Source: Icerya purchasi (taxonomy: Eukaryota > Arthropoda > Insecta > Hemiptera > Monophlebidae). Taken from it: a stretch of DNA of 64,000 bases. A program made the translations under genes and the position numbers. Position 1 is the first letter of the stretch. The number at the start of each line of letters is the position of its first letter. The DNA lies in the NCBI GenBank assembly GCA_039619475.1, contig CM077116.1, forward strand, positions 19,279,443 through 19,343,442. Direction: 5' to 3'. The notes beneath the pieces are model-generated. The model worked only from the letters and a program-made list of their open reading frames with translations. It was not told the DNA's origin and made no database searches. This document shows positions 1 through 10,896 of this stretch, in pieces.

Positions 1-1143
1 CTCTACTCACTGATCTAATCCTCCTTCTCCTCCCGTGTCTCTAGCCATAGTTGCTGCACATGGCACGTAAAATTTAATTTAATAATAATAATAATAATAA
101 TAAAATGATCGAGTTTTTAATAGTTCACAGTCAAAGCATGATAAATGTTATTAGTTTCTGTTCTTTCTTAACTTCAAAAAATGTATTTACAATGAAACAT
201 CCGAAACCCAGCAAACAATAATACCGCGAAATGCTGCCATTTAAACGTGTTTTGTCTATAAAGAAAACGATTACTTTAATAACTTCCCCCGCGTTTACAT
301 ATTAATATTATTACAAAATGCGGAAATTTGTACAGTTCTGTTTAGCAGTTTTGCGCATAATGCCAAAAAAAAAAAAAAAAAAAACAAGTCCGAAAAGTAA
401 TCCCGAGGAACTCGTTAAATGATAACAGCTGTTCACAAACTGTGCGACATAGCTAATTCACTTTAATTCATTACAATTCCTCGGCTATAATTGGTCGGAT
501 TTTTACTCCTGCAGCGAGTACAGTGTAACAAAAAAAATTATTCTTCAGCGAATTTGGTACAGCTGCACTTCGACGCGAGGGGGTTAAAGACGTTGAAGAA
601 CGATAAAATGATGTTCGCTGTATGTTTCGCCTTCAATTCTCGGCGGGTGTTAAATGCTGAGATTGTCACTGAGATTAAGGATGCTTTTACAGTACTTGCC
701 GTACAAATATACGTACACATGTGCGCGCCCTCTACACGTGTCTGTATTATATCGCGGTTCATCGTTTCCACTTTGAAGTAGATCACATTAAAACTTCATA
801 AACAGTCGGCTTTGTAGTTAAATATTCAATGTTTCCTCCCACCTGCTTAGAAATTATACTTCTATTATTTTTAATTTCTTCCGTTGCGCGAATCAAGAAT
901 CTAGAGAAATACGACCGCGCAGTACATGAGATATTGTACAGTTAGAAATGGTAAACTGCTGACGGACGACAGTGGTGAAGCAGCGACAGCATGAAAACAA
1001 TTCGAAAAAAAAATAAAAGTAATTTGAAAGAAGTCTCCACAAGTTCTCCGAAGAGCTTAACTATACTACCTTCATGCAGAGAAATCTGCATTAATTAAGT
1101 CAAAGAAATTTCGCAATTCTAACCGATTTTCTAACGTTTATTG
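1..1143. other. AT-rich stretch without recognised gene
   Basis: No coding region is supported. It holds an (AAT)n microsatellite at about 80-103 and a poly(A) run at about 364-383 preceded by TGCC. Short open frames around 491-786 exist on both strands, but they overlap each other and match no family I recognise, so I treat them as chance. Confidence 0.5.
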
Positions 1144-1402
1144 CAATTGCGTCGCCAGCCGCCAGGGGGGGGGGGGCAAGATGATAGAAAGAGGATATGA
1201 GTTAAGGGGAAAAATAAAATTTATAAGTTGTAAAGGCTTAATATTTTATTAAACAAGAATAAAATCTTAATTAAAACATAAGTTTTCCAAATTGTCCATG
1301 ATAACGCGCCTATAAATACTCATCAATGCCAGTTGATTAAAAAGATTCAAGGCTCCAGTGGGGGCAGCTGCCTCTCCCTGGCCCCCGCTGGCGACGCCCA
1401 TG
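1144..1402. mobile_element. hAT-like MITE, family 1, copy 1
   Basis: Non-autonomous DNA transposon with no coding capacity. The right end reads GCTGGCGACGCCCATG, and its complement appears at the left end with three changes in the outermost bases. A G-run follows the left repeat and a GGGGGCAGCTGCC-type block precedes the right one. The element lies between GTTTATTG (1136-1143) and GTTTATTA (1403-1410), an 8-bp target duplication with one mismatch. The interior is closely similar to 11545-11877, which defines the family. Eight-base duplications and short terminal repeats are the hAT superfamily signature. The left terminal changes suggest an older insertion. Confidence 0.8.
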
Positions 1403-1999
1403 GTTTATTAGTTGTTTATTTAATGAACAGAGCGGCAAGAAATTACTTTTTTACTATACTGAAAGACAAGAAAGAAATTTGGTTGTCTTATTTTCGTTAG
1501 CTGGATTTCTTTTTTTAGGGAAGATCAAACTGAAAGGACATTTTTACCAGTAAATAGCATACTCCGCGAATATATTTAAAGCGATACAATCTGTAATTTA
1601 TGTCGTATTACGATTTTCTTTATATTATTCGTATTATCGTCAACGGTCCCTTTTGTAATTATCGGAATAAACTCATTAAAATGTAATTTGCAAAACTTTG
1701 CATATTTTCAGATTTTAACTGTTTATTATTATTTTTATTTTGCATAAAAATCCGCCGTGTTTTGAATATGACTAATATTTTATTTATTAGTTGTTTTTTT
1801 TTCCCTTAAACGAAAGAGACAAATTTGATTACTTTAATCCCCCCCGCCCCCTCGGTAGCGTATTTTTTTAACTCCAGTTATTTTCTCAGTAGCTTTGATT
1901 TCTATTAAAAGTTCCATCATAATCTGCCGGATATTAACGTGAAGAAATAAAGAAAACCATGAAACTTTTCTTTCTGTTTTAACTGCTCTTAAATCCTCT
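1403..1999. other. AT-rich stretch, nothing recognised
   Basis: AT-rich DNA with a short C-run near 1840. I see no coding, RNA or repeat signal that I can support. Confidence 0.4.
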
Positions 2000-2863
2000 C
2001 AAAATTCCAACAGGCCCCTAGTACGCCACCTTTATGTTTATTCGCAGATTTTATTTGGACTTACCTTACTAAACGTCTTGCACTCACATCATCTACTCTC
2101 ATTCATTCCTATTAATTTTCCGGAATCTTTGTACTTGGAAGAATCCCCGTCTAATCTCTTATTTTTCTTCGTCTTTGTTCATTTTGGCCCCCCTATACAA
2201 TTTGGCTTAACAGCAGTCTCCCTCATTTTTCCCTTAACTTCAGTGATCTCTGTCGTTTGCCGTCACTTTCAAAATCTCTCTATTAAACCGTAATTAAACA
2301 GGAATGCTACGTACCAATTCCCTCTTTCCTTCTCGTATATATAATAAGCCACTGACGTTCGAGTCTACTGCTGTTAATGTTTGTTCTTCCAGATTTTAAT
2401 GTTTCCGAATATCTTTTTTTGTCTTCCTTCTTTCTGTTTCACATATGTGTGGCCGAATTTATCGTTATTTTACCCGTTACCTTCATTTTTTCTAATCTCT
2501 TTTTATCCGGTTTCTTACGATTTGATGCGACTTTATTATTCTCCGTATACGTTCTCTTATTCGTATTCTTTCTTCTCTTTATGCGATTCATACTGATATC
2601 TGATAAGGATTGTGCTGGCCATACTGGCGCCTTTAATAATGGGGCGATTCTTTGGCTGTTACTTTATCTTCCTTCTTCAAAACAAAAAAAAAATCCATCC
2701 TCTCCCGCTATGTAAAAATTTCCATTTCAGACCCTGGTGTCGGATAGATGCTTCCCTTAACAATTTCTCCTTTCATCTGCTAATGCATAGTTTTACTTTT
2801 GTTTTCTTCACTTCCACCTACGTTGTTGTCTCTATTATTCGCCGGCCTTTTAACCTATATATA
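2000..2863 (+). pseudogene. LINE RNase H / C-terminal relic, part 1 (split by Tc1)
   Basis: Decayed 3' half of an RNase H-bearing non-LTR retrotransposon. Frame-shifting translation shows a PDFNVSEY-like block (about 2389-2412), an HTG..NNGA stretch (near 2620-2640) resembling the HTGV.NEAAD of RNase H, and PLCKNFHF (near 2705-2728). The same blocks in the same order occur on the minus strand at 48230-49130 (PDFGFSES, WVPSHTGV, LLCKSFHL), so the two are relics of one family. The strand is strikingly pyrimidine-rich, as is the sense strand of the other copy. It is interrupted by the Tc1 element at 2864 and resumes after 4580. The 5' limit is uncertain and no frame is intact. Confidence 0.6.
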
Positions 2864-3098
2864 CAGTGAGCAAAATAAATATTCGGACTAGCAAAAACAA
2901 AAATAAAAACGCATCGTAAGAGAGGTTAAAAAAATTTTTTTTTTTCAATTTTTTTTATAGTAACATAAAACATACTGCAATGAACACATTGTGTGAAAAA
3001 AAAAAAAAAATTCATAAAAATGAGAAAAATAACGAAAAAATGCATCTGTCGAAGCAAAACATAATATTCGAACTCGCAAAATTAATATTCGGACTTGA
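2864..3098. repeat. Left terminal inverted repeat with direct-repeat sites
   Basis: Long inverted repeat of the Tc1-like element. It contains an outer site AATATTCGGACTAGC near 2878-2892 and two inner sites, TAATATTCGAACT near 3062-3074 and TTAATATTCGGACTT near 3082-3096. In Sleeping Beauty-type Tc1 elements such repeated sites bind transposase; that role is inferred here from the layout. Confidence 0.85.
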
Positions 3099-3143
3099 AA
3101 TAAATTTCGTATTTATAGCGCTGAAAACATGAAATTTTCGTGT

Positions 3144-4211
3144 TTAATATTTGGTGTGCATCCCTTTAGCTTTATAGACAGCATGCCATCTGCGTGGCAC
3201 CGAAGAAACCAGTTTTTCAAGATAAGTTGCAGGGATCTTGTGCCACTCTTCTTGCAGTATTTCTTTAAGCTCTGCCTTGCTCGATATCGTGTGTTGACGG
3301 ACTTTGGAGTCGAGGTATTCCCACAAATTTTCAATTGGGTTACAATCCGGAGATTGAGGGGGAGTATCCAAAACCTTTGGGCAATTATATAGCAACCAGA
3401 CCTTCGTTTTGTATGCTTTATGTTTTGGATCATTATCCTGGTAAAAAACGAAGGTCTGACGAATGCCTAATTTTTCTGCACTGCTATGAAGGTGATCTCT
3501 CAAAATTTCAATATACGCATCGGCGTTCATGACCCCATCAATAAAAACTAAACTGCCCACTCCGCTGGCCGAAAAACACCCCCAAACCATAACTGAACCG
3601 CCTCCATATTTTACCGTCGGTTTGATATTTTTTTGTTCAAGTGCAGTGTTAGGCTTTCTCCAAACCCGAACTTTCCCGTCGCTGCTGAACACATTAAATT
3701 TCGATTCATCGGTGAAAATTACATTTTTCCAAAACCCCTCATCTTTTATTCGGTATTCCCTTGCGAAATTGAACCGCTTTCGTTGGTTAACTGTACTAAG
3801 GAGCGGTTTCAGTCGCGCAGTGCGTGACTTATACCCCATACTTCTAAACGTATTACGTATCGTTTGAGATGTAACTTGCTTACCAGTTCTTTCCAACAAT
3901 GCTGTCGCAAGTTTTGAGGCGCTCATTTTAGGATTTTTTTCAATCTCTCGTCGAATAAATCGTTTTTCTACGTCCGTAAGTTTCTCTGGTCGACCCTTTT
4001 GCTTATGCGATTCAATTCGATCCTCCCTCTGAAACCTGTTTACAATGTCATAAACGGTGCTTCGAGGTAAATTTAATAACCGCGATATCTCGTTACCCGA
4101 TTTTCCTTTTACCCGATTAAAAATCACCATTTGACGCACTTCACAAGAAGTATTTTTACTTTTTCGCAACATCATTTTTTCACGTAACGCATTAAAACTT
4201 GATTTACGCAT
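3144..4211 (-). CDS. Tc1-like transposase, apparently intact (DD34E)
   Basis: Cut-and-paste transposase of 355 residues, within the usual 340-360 of the family. N-terminal paired-type helix-turn-helix motifs are visible: a first around residues 27-62 (GNEISRLLNLPRSTVYDIV), then a GRPEKLT hinge resembling the GRPR motif, and a second around 80-130. The catalytic triad is present: first Asp in FTDESKF, second in YQDNDPKH, and the glutamate in NPIENLWE with 34 residues between the last two. GGGSVMVWGCFSASG is the typical core block. There is no stop or frameshift. Other in-frame ATGs lie within the first 30 codons, so the true start could be slightly downstream. It should act in the nucleus on the flanking inverted repeats. 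Whether it is expressed cannot be read from the sequence. Confidence 0.93.
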   Translation of the reverse strand: MRKSSFNALREKMMLRKSKNTSCEVRQMVIFNRVKGKSGNEISRLLNLPRSTVYDIVNRFQREDRIESHKQKGRPEKLTDVEKRFIRREIEKNPKMSASKLATALLERTGKQVTSQTIRNTFRSMGYKSRTARLKPLLSTVNQRKRFNFAREYRIKDEGFWKNVIFTDESKFNVFSSDGKVRVWRKPNTALEQKNIKPTVKYGGGSVMVWGCFSASGVGSLVFIDGVMNADAYIEILRDHLHSSAEKLGIRQTFVFYQDNDPKHKAYKTKVWLLYNCPKVLDTPPQSPDCNPIENLWEYLDSKVRQHTISSKAELKEILQEEWHKIPATYLEKLVSSVPRRWHAVYKAKGMHTKY

Positions 4212-4345
4212 ATGAGTCGATCAATAATGCTCAAAATGCTTCAAGTGATGATTAGTAGTGCTTACTGATGAGTAATACAACGTTCGCTTGCGTTGCATAC
4301 GCTCGGGAAAAACCCCAAGGGCGTGTTGTCTACAGATTATTGAAA

Positions 4346-4580
4346 AGTCCGAATATTATGTTTGCGCATCCGAATATTATGTTTGCTTTGACAGATGCAT
4401 TTTTTTGTTGTTTTTCTCGGTTTTTGAAGTTTTTTTTTTTTGTTTTCTCACACAATGTGTTCATTGCAGTATGTTTTATGTGACCATAAAAAAAAAACAT
4501 TCAAAAAACCTTTTTTAACCTCTCTTGCGATGCGTTTTTGATTTCGTTTTTGCTAGTCCGAATATTTATTTTGCACACTG
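4346..4580. repeat. Right terminal inverted repeat with direct-repeat sites
   Basis: Counterpart of 2864-3098. Two tandem inner sites (TCCGAATATTATGTTTGC near 4349-4366 and again near 4370-4387) and one outer site (GCTAGTCCGAATATTTATTT near 4552-4571) are seen. The duplicated inner sites are spaced about 22 bp apart. Confidence 0.85.
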
Positions 4581-4945
4581 TATATATATATATATATATA
4601 TATATATTCCGTTATCTTTCTTTCCCATTTTCGTTTTTGACTAGCTTCCTCCCCGCATTGTCCTCTCTATTCTAATAATTCGGTTGTTTAAAACGATTAT
4701 TATTTGTTTATTAACATCTCTTTCGGTGGAACGTAGCTTTGTATTCCTATTTGCTTAGACTTGGGCTCCTGCTCTTTATAGCGTTTCTTACACTTTGTCC
4801 TTTCCTCTCCACACATTATATTCCTGCTATTTGTTCCTTCTTATTAACGATATCTGATCAGCTCATTATATAACTTTTTCTCTTCACTTCTGATTGTTTC
4901 TGGATAAAGGTCCTTGGTTAACAAGCTCAAAAAGAAAAAGAAAAT
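4581..4945 (+). pseudogene. LINE relic, part 2, with 3' end
   Basis: Continuation of the 2000-2863 relic after the Tc1 insertion. It opens with a (TA)n tract (4581-4608), then pyrimidine-rich DNA. Translation near 4835-4865 gives SFLLTISDQ, matching SFLLTISDR at the end of the minus-strand copy near 48240. The 3' end shows TTGTTTCTGGATAAAGG followed by GGTTAAC and an A-rich tail, close to the LINE 3' end at 47210-47265. Confidence 0.6.
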
Positions 4946-6509
4946 GCCATCTTTTTTTTTTTTTATCGCGATCCGAGCGCTGTAGAAAAAAAAAAAGGTT
5001 ACGTACGATTACCAGTAGATTAGATTGTGTATTTAAAAGCCAAACTATAATTAATTATGAAAAGTAGGTAATTTCTTTAACACAATACTCTTACAGATTT
5101 TAATTATTCAAATTAAATTGCGGTGGAACTGTTAACTAGCTAATTAAAATTAAACTCGGCAAATCCGACTCGCATTCTTTTCAGTTTTTATTGCATTAAT
5201 CGTAATAAACGTTTATTTCAATTATTGCGGCGATCTACGTAATTTCAAGTGCAATAAAAAGAATATTTATGTTGTTTTTTTTTTGTTCTTTTTAGGTAAT
5301 AAAAGTATAAAAACATTCTTCAGTCACTTCCGTTTCTATAAAATAATTTGTTAATTGAACGTATCAGTACAGATATTCACGGCAATTTACCGTTAAATAT
5401 AGTATCGGTACAATCTTGAACATTAACATCTCTGTCAGAAATGAACGCAATGTAAAATATGACGTTTCAATTTCTTTTTTATGCTTGCTTTTTTATCGTA
5501 CCAATTGATTCGAGTAAAATACCAAAATACATTTTCATTTTTTTGGTCGCTCACTATGTACATAATTATTCGGCTATACATTAAATTCGTTTCTCTATAA
5601 TTTTAACTAAAATAATACATCCTATTTTTATCGTCGCCACGAATGGAGCCTAGAACTACCGCAAATTATGGCCGAGTATTTAAGTAAGCTATGCGAATTT
5701 TTAACGTGTAATTTAAAATGTTCCGCTAAACAAATACTGATAGAAAAATAATAAAAAAAAAAATGGAACTTTTAATATCTTCAATTGTCCTGCCATTCAA
5801 AAAACAAATGTAAATATTTTTTCGATGTATCCTCTAATACACGATACCACTCTTTAGCAGATAGAAATAAATCGATACTTACTATATTTCCGATTTATTG
5901 TGCTTTACGGAAATTTTCGTAGACTATATTTGTTTTACCATTTTTTACGAAGTAGTAATTTTGTATTTAAGTAATATTTTTAATGTATAATTTCCGTATT
6001 AGAGCGAAAAATAGTTATTAATGACGCGTTATTAGTGCCCTAAAACAGTATATTTTTATGTAATTTTCCATTTACAATTTATATTAACTGTAACGACGGA
6101 AATTCTAATTTTACAAGTTCAAAATAGTTATATAAAAATAATGCATTCACTTCAGTTAATTTTAAAGAAAATTTAAATTAGCGCAGAAAATATTTAACAA
6201 TTTGGAAAAAAAGTGCAGATGGAGAATTTTAAAAACTGAGGAAAAAAGTTGAAAATGTAGCTAACGAGATTCGAATCTAATAATATTTAAAGAAATTAAC
6301 AAAATTATCAAAAGATAGATTTTCTCGCTGTAAGAAAACTTTCCTAGATCTTGATGGTAATATATGTTAACAATAAATGCCGTAAAAATAAGCAATTCCG
6401 AAATTTGTCAGATTTTATAAAAGTAATTTTTTACATGTGTGTAATTAAAGATGCGTAACTATATGAAATAAAATTGGCAATTGACGGAGCAATTTCTGCG
6501 AACAAAAAT
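4946..6509. other. AT-rich stretch, nothing recognised
   Basis: Long AT-rich interval with homopolymer runs near 4953-4967 and 4986-4997. I see no gene, RNA or transposon end that I can support. Confidence 0.4.
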
Positions 6510-7221
6510 AGTATATGTAGTAATTTGCTCGGCTTGTGACACTTCAAAACATTTAAAAGCGTTCAGCACATCCAACTGCTGAGTATATTTACGGACAAAT
6601 AATACGTTGTCCTTTGCTGGTTGCGTTTTTTCTTTGGATATCTAGCCATATGGATATTCCTGGCAACAGTTTAGCGGATAGAACAGCAAAGGAAACCGAT
6701 AGGATATGTCCTTCATCGAACATTAAAACTCCTTTTGAAGATCTAAAGAGCTGGATAAAAGATCTTTTGCTGGAATTGTGGCAACAAAATGGGATAAATC
6801 AAGCCGAGGAGCCTTCCCATCTTTACACCATCAAAAATCACGTAAGAGCGTGTGGAATTATCAACCGGCCGGTCGCAGCGAACTGGTCGTCTTGTGTCGC
6901 CTTCGCTTGAGACATACTAGCTTGACGCACATGCACATTCTTAATAAACCCTCGCATCCGCAATATGTTGTATGTAACGTTAATATAACTGTCAAACATC
7001 TTCTGGTACAATATCCTTTGTATTCCTATCTTCGCGGTGTAGATTAAATATTCACAAAAATGTCTCTGTTATCCTTCGAGGTAATCCAACTACAATTTCT
7101 TCTCTGCTATCTTTTCTTAAATCTACTGGCTTTCTCCTGTTAATATAAATTAAGTTTTGAATTATACCTGCACGCTTTTAGCCTAGTTGCTGTACTAAAA
7201 GAAAAAAAAAAAAAAAAAAAA
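6510..7221 (+). pseudogene. LINE RNase H and C-terminal relic with poly(A)
   Basis: 3'-terminal fragment of a non-LTR retrotransposon. Translation gives the RNase H end block WISSHMDIPGNSLADRTAKE (near 6634-6693). After frame changes come RLRLRHTSLTHMHIL and a CNVNITVKHLLVQYPLY block (the C..C..T.+H.L..CP zinc-knuckle-like tail), then a terminal SLLSFLKSTGF near 7101-7133, as in many Jockey/I-type elements. A 20-nt poly(A) at 7202-7221 marks the 3' end. At least two frameshifts are needed and the expected histidine and cysteine residues are partly lost. It is truncated at 5' before or within RNase H. Confidence 0.75.
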
Positions 7222-8052
7222 GATTTTAAAAACGAAATAAAAGAAATGAAAAATTTTTATCGGTGAAATGAGAAATATTCGTGTTACTACTCAAAAAAGT
7301 CATTGAAAAGAATAGCAAATATGGGGATTTTTCTTACAACCACTAAACCTAGCCAACATCTTTCTTCCTTTCTTAAGAAAATTTTAGGTTGTTTTCGGAA
7401 TCATTCAGAAAGACCAACTGGTCCCTTAAAGAAATTAAAATTGCTATTATTGAATAATAAATCGGTGCACTGAAGAATATTGGTTATTGTCACATGTCGA
7501 TAACGATCGTGCAAAAGCCAAAATATACGTATATTTATTAAGAATATCACGTCTGATTACATTATTTACAAGTTTCATTTTAATTACGCTTACTTTAACA
7601 GATAGTACTCATATAATTACTGCTCATTAAGTGCATATATCTCAATAATTGTACTGCATGATTTCGTAACTCTTCTGCACGCAGCAATTACGTTTTCTTT
7701 CATAACTTTTTTAAATACACCTAGTTCGTAAAAATGCGCGAAAATCGCCTTCATATACAATTGAATTTTTTCTTTGTTATATTTTTGTACATTTCATATT
7801 TCGAATAAAGTAATAGATCAATCAACAATTCAGAATTACACCTCTGTGTAAAATAAGTTTTAATGCTTCTTTTGTTTTTCTGAAAAGTACGCTTTGTACA
7901 TACATATATGTATGTGTGTACGTGTGTGTACGTGTGTACGTGTGTGTTGGAGAAAGAGATAGTAAATACTGCACGGAAGTAGTTATAATTTCGATAACAG
8001 AACCAAATGTACCACCACTGACAGTCGAATGCGAAGTGGGATATAAATAACA
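7222..8052. other. AT-rich stretch with a GTGTAC-type microsatellite
   Basis: No gene recognised. A short tandem tract of TGTGTACG-type units lies near 7905-7948. The open frame at 7751-8053 on the minus strand reads through that tract and has no family resemblance. Confidence 0.4.
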
Positions 8053-8070
8053 CAGTGGCGGATCCAGAAA
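8053..8070. repeat. Solo hAT-like terminus
   Basis: CAGTGGCGGATCCAG at 8053-8067 nearly matches the left end of the candidate element at 14618 (CAGCGGCGGATCCAG). No matching right end was found downstream, so this is either a deletion remnant or chance. Confidence 0.35.
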
Positions 8071-8339
8071 AAAGATAATATTTCGCAGTAATTTTTTAAA
8101 TTTTTTTTAACATGCAGTTATCGATCCGTAATATTTTAAGACATTAAAAGAGAAGCGAAAAATATCGAAGACCAAACGGTTGATTATCTTGCGTTAATTT
8201 CCTCGAAGTAAAAATGACTAAAAAAAATATCATGAAACTCCCTTTCCCCTACCGAAATTAATTTTGCAGAATACATTTAAGCTGCCTTCTTCTGTGAAAG
8301 AATGGATCATAGTAACTTGCTTTGTTTAGATGTAATCGA

Positions 8340-10690
8340 ACGTGTTGGAGGGGCATTACTTCACCCCTTGTTCGTATGCAAGAAAAAAAAGTGAAGAAAA
8401 CATGTCCATGTATTAATTTGCGACGTGTCAATGAAATGAACGAGAAATATCCAACTCCCATAATTGAAAATTTCGCACCTTTATCAAAAAATTCTACCAT
8501 CTTCAGAAATAATTGATTTGCAACAGGCATATTATCAAATTGAGCTGGGTCACTTAAACCAAGAAAAATTACAACTTTCAGTACTTATTTAGGTCTGTTT
8601 TGTTACAAGCATTTAATGTTTGCATTAAAATGCGCGCCTAAGATGTACCGATTTAAATAATGCTTTCAACTACTTCGGGGATGTGCTCGTGGTCTGTTAT
8701 ATCCCTGAAGAGCATAAGGCAAATCTAAAAGATACGCGCAGCGCCTAAATGATGTCGATGTAAAGTAAAGTAAGGTGAGTCTCATAACCTTAGCAGGGCG
8801 TTTGGGATTGTGAAATTAAGGTTCACGGTGTACTAAATCCAACGGCACTAATGAGAGTAGGAGGGCCAGTTCCTTCCTCTCGCCCGCCTTCACTTTCCCA
8901 GATTTCTCTGGTACCCAATTATTTCAAACTGGGTAAACCTAGTCAACGCTAATACCAACTTGCTAACAGTGAATTTTCTGGTACATTTCATTAAAGAATT
9001 TAGCTCACCTAAAACTGTTTTATTCGGCTTGTATCGTACTTGGCAAAGTTTGCATTATCAAAAAGTTGCACTTTCATCTTCTTTTGTACGGACTGAAGGG
9101 ACAAACAAAAAATTGTATCCTTTAAAACCTTTACTTTCAAAAAAAAAATTCAGCCTATTCGATCCAGAGTTGTAGACCATCGTAATGTTTAATGCGTAAG
9201 CTTTATTAGTCTTGAATCGGTATTATCGAAGAAGAAAAATGATCAAATTCGGGTAATCTGTTACGTTAGTCGCTCGTTTTCATCTAGTGAAACTTAGAAT
9301 TCCCGAACTGGAAAAAAAAAAAATACATTGGCTTTGGTATTTGCGTCGAAATATTAAAAATGTATTAACTGGGACTTGAATTTAATTACTAAAAACAATT
9401 TTCACTTCACGATTAAAACTTGGTGCTAGACTACAGCGGTGGCTATTACCAAGTCATAGTTTCAAATATTGGCTAATACGTGTGAAAACATAAAATAACA
9501 TTTCTGATCTCTATCACTGTTACTTTCTGCTAATTATGTAGCGACAGAAAATGATATTTATGAAAAAACCCTGGTCATATTTGTGGCCGTGCATTTGAAA
9601 GAAATTCGAAATTCTGTCAAAACAGATGAAATAATTAAAATCTTTGTGTAAAACACAAGCCGCATTCTACTTAATTGATGAATTATTTACCGTTAACAAC
9701 GTCCTTGTACATGGCTCCTCCATGTTATCATTCCTGTTTCTTTCGAAAACAAGTGTTCCACAACACTTGTGGTAAACATCCTGTAATCGCGAAAATTTAA
9801 ATAAAGACTTTATAATAACGTCTGATGTCCCAGTAGAAGATCTAGAAGCAAATAGTCCTTTTTATACTTGTGATCACTATTAGAAGGTAAATTATTCACT
9901 AAAGTGTCACGTCCTACATTGCCCAAAACACCATGATGGCCTGATTTAGCTATTAATTTTAAATCATTTCGATGAATAAACACTTCTACTACATTGTTAA
10001 TTATTTCGGCAAATTTGTTGAATGTGTAAAGTAATGCAAAAAATGAACACGGAGTTAACAGAGTGTCATTTCTGCTACAAATTTTCACGAAATTCGGTTG
10101 TCGCTATTTCGTAACATCTGTCAATGGTCCGCTTTTTAATTCAGAAGATTTCGCAATATTCCGTCAGGTTCGGATCGCCTATTACATCGCTCCACCTTAC
10201 CGGGGCTCAAAAAAATGTAGAGAGCCAAAATCGCAAGATCAATAAAATTGTTCTACTAGAAAAGCTGTTACCTAAAACAGTAGTTGTACGATTATCTTCG
10301 CATGTACCATATTCTTGCTGGTGCCAGCCCAACTAAACTTACGTTAAATTAAAAAACAGAAACAAACGTTCGTTATTCAAAAAACCTATAGTAGGTTCAA
10401 GATTCATGCAGTAAAGCATTGCCAATAGAAACAACTTAAATCCGGCTCAGTTCCGAGTAATTAGTTGCAATGGCGATGGAATACTAAAGAAAGAACCATT
10501 CTCGTGACATAAGTCAAATTCGAAGTTCAAGATACTGGAATTGTTACTTCAGCGCACGATCCAATTATGAATATAGAACCATGTCTCGTTCAATCAAACA
10601 ACGTAAGATCCAGATTTAACATGGAGATCATCGAGTCGAAACTTCTGGAGATGTAGCTCTAACTTTAGAAAACTCAATAGAAAGTTCAGA
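8340..10690 (+). pseudogene. Ty3/gypsy-like pol fossil
   Basis: Heavily decayed LTR-retrotransposon pol, read in pieces across frames. The expected order is kept: reverse transcriptase start (CINLRRVNE...KYPTPIIE near 8408-8467), AYYQIEL near 8527-8547, YFGDVLVV near 8671-8694 (the catalytic YxDD has lost its first Asp), the FLVHFI block near 8967-8985, RNase H (LALVFA near 9330-9347, RLQRWLLPSHSF near 9424-9462), and integrase (GKHPVIAKI near 9770-9800, YYIVNYFGKFVE near 9986-10023, NGPLFNSEDFA near 10124-10156, HILAGASPTKL near 10308-10340). Many stops and shifts are present, plus an insertion at 8761-8950. LTRs were not identified. It cannot produce protein. Confidence 0.7.
8761..8950 (-). 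mobile_element. GC-rich SINE-like insertion in the gypsy fossil
   Basis: A block of about 190 bp that is markedly more GC-rich than its surroundings and interrupts the reverse transcriptase between YFGDVLVV and FLVHFI. Its left edge is a (GTAAA)n tract, that is a (TTTAC)n tail if read on the minus strand, as short tandem tails end many SINEs. I see no clear Pol III boxes or target duplication, so the class is unproved. Confidence 0.45.
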
Positions 10691-10896
10691 ACTAGCAGCG
10701 AACAGTTTAGTAACTAGGCCAGCCTGTTTACGTTAGACCATTGGTTCCTAACGTTTTAAATCTTGTTACCCCTCTATAACCTATCAGAGAACCTGATCCC
10801 CCCTTCACCGTTACAATGTTATTAATAAATACGGTACATGTAAATATAAATATACTTTATTAATCATAATAAACTGTACAAAATTATACGAATTTT
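10691..10896. other. Short AT-rich interval with a possible transposon end
   Basis: GGTTCCTAACGTTTTAAATC near 10741 followed by pyrimidine-rich DNA resembles the subterminal design of some hAT elements, but the second end is missing. Confidence 0.2.

Larger units (their letters stand above)
2864..4580 (-). mobile_element. Full-length Tc1-like transposon
   Basis: Complete IS630-Tc1-mariner element of 1717 bp. Both ends begin CAGTG(A/T)GCAAAATAAATA and lie at TA dinucleotides (2862-2863 and 4581-4582), the expected target duplication. Inverted repeats run about 235 bp on each side, with small length differences in A or T runs. One unbroken transposase frame lies between them on the minus strand. 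Three ATATTCGGA-type sites occur per end, an IR/DR arrangement. Insertion was into a TATA-rich stretch within an older LINE relic. Near-identical ends and an open frame indicate a recent insertion. Confidence 0.93.

Noticed and set aside
491..786. Overlapping frames on both strands
   Set aside because: Mutually overlapping, no motif, in AT-rich DNA.
2078..2869. Phe/Leu-rich frames resembling membrane proteins
   Set aside because: Same LINE-derived pyrimidine bias; blocks align with the relic at 48229-49130.
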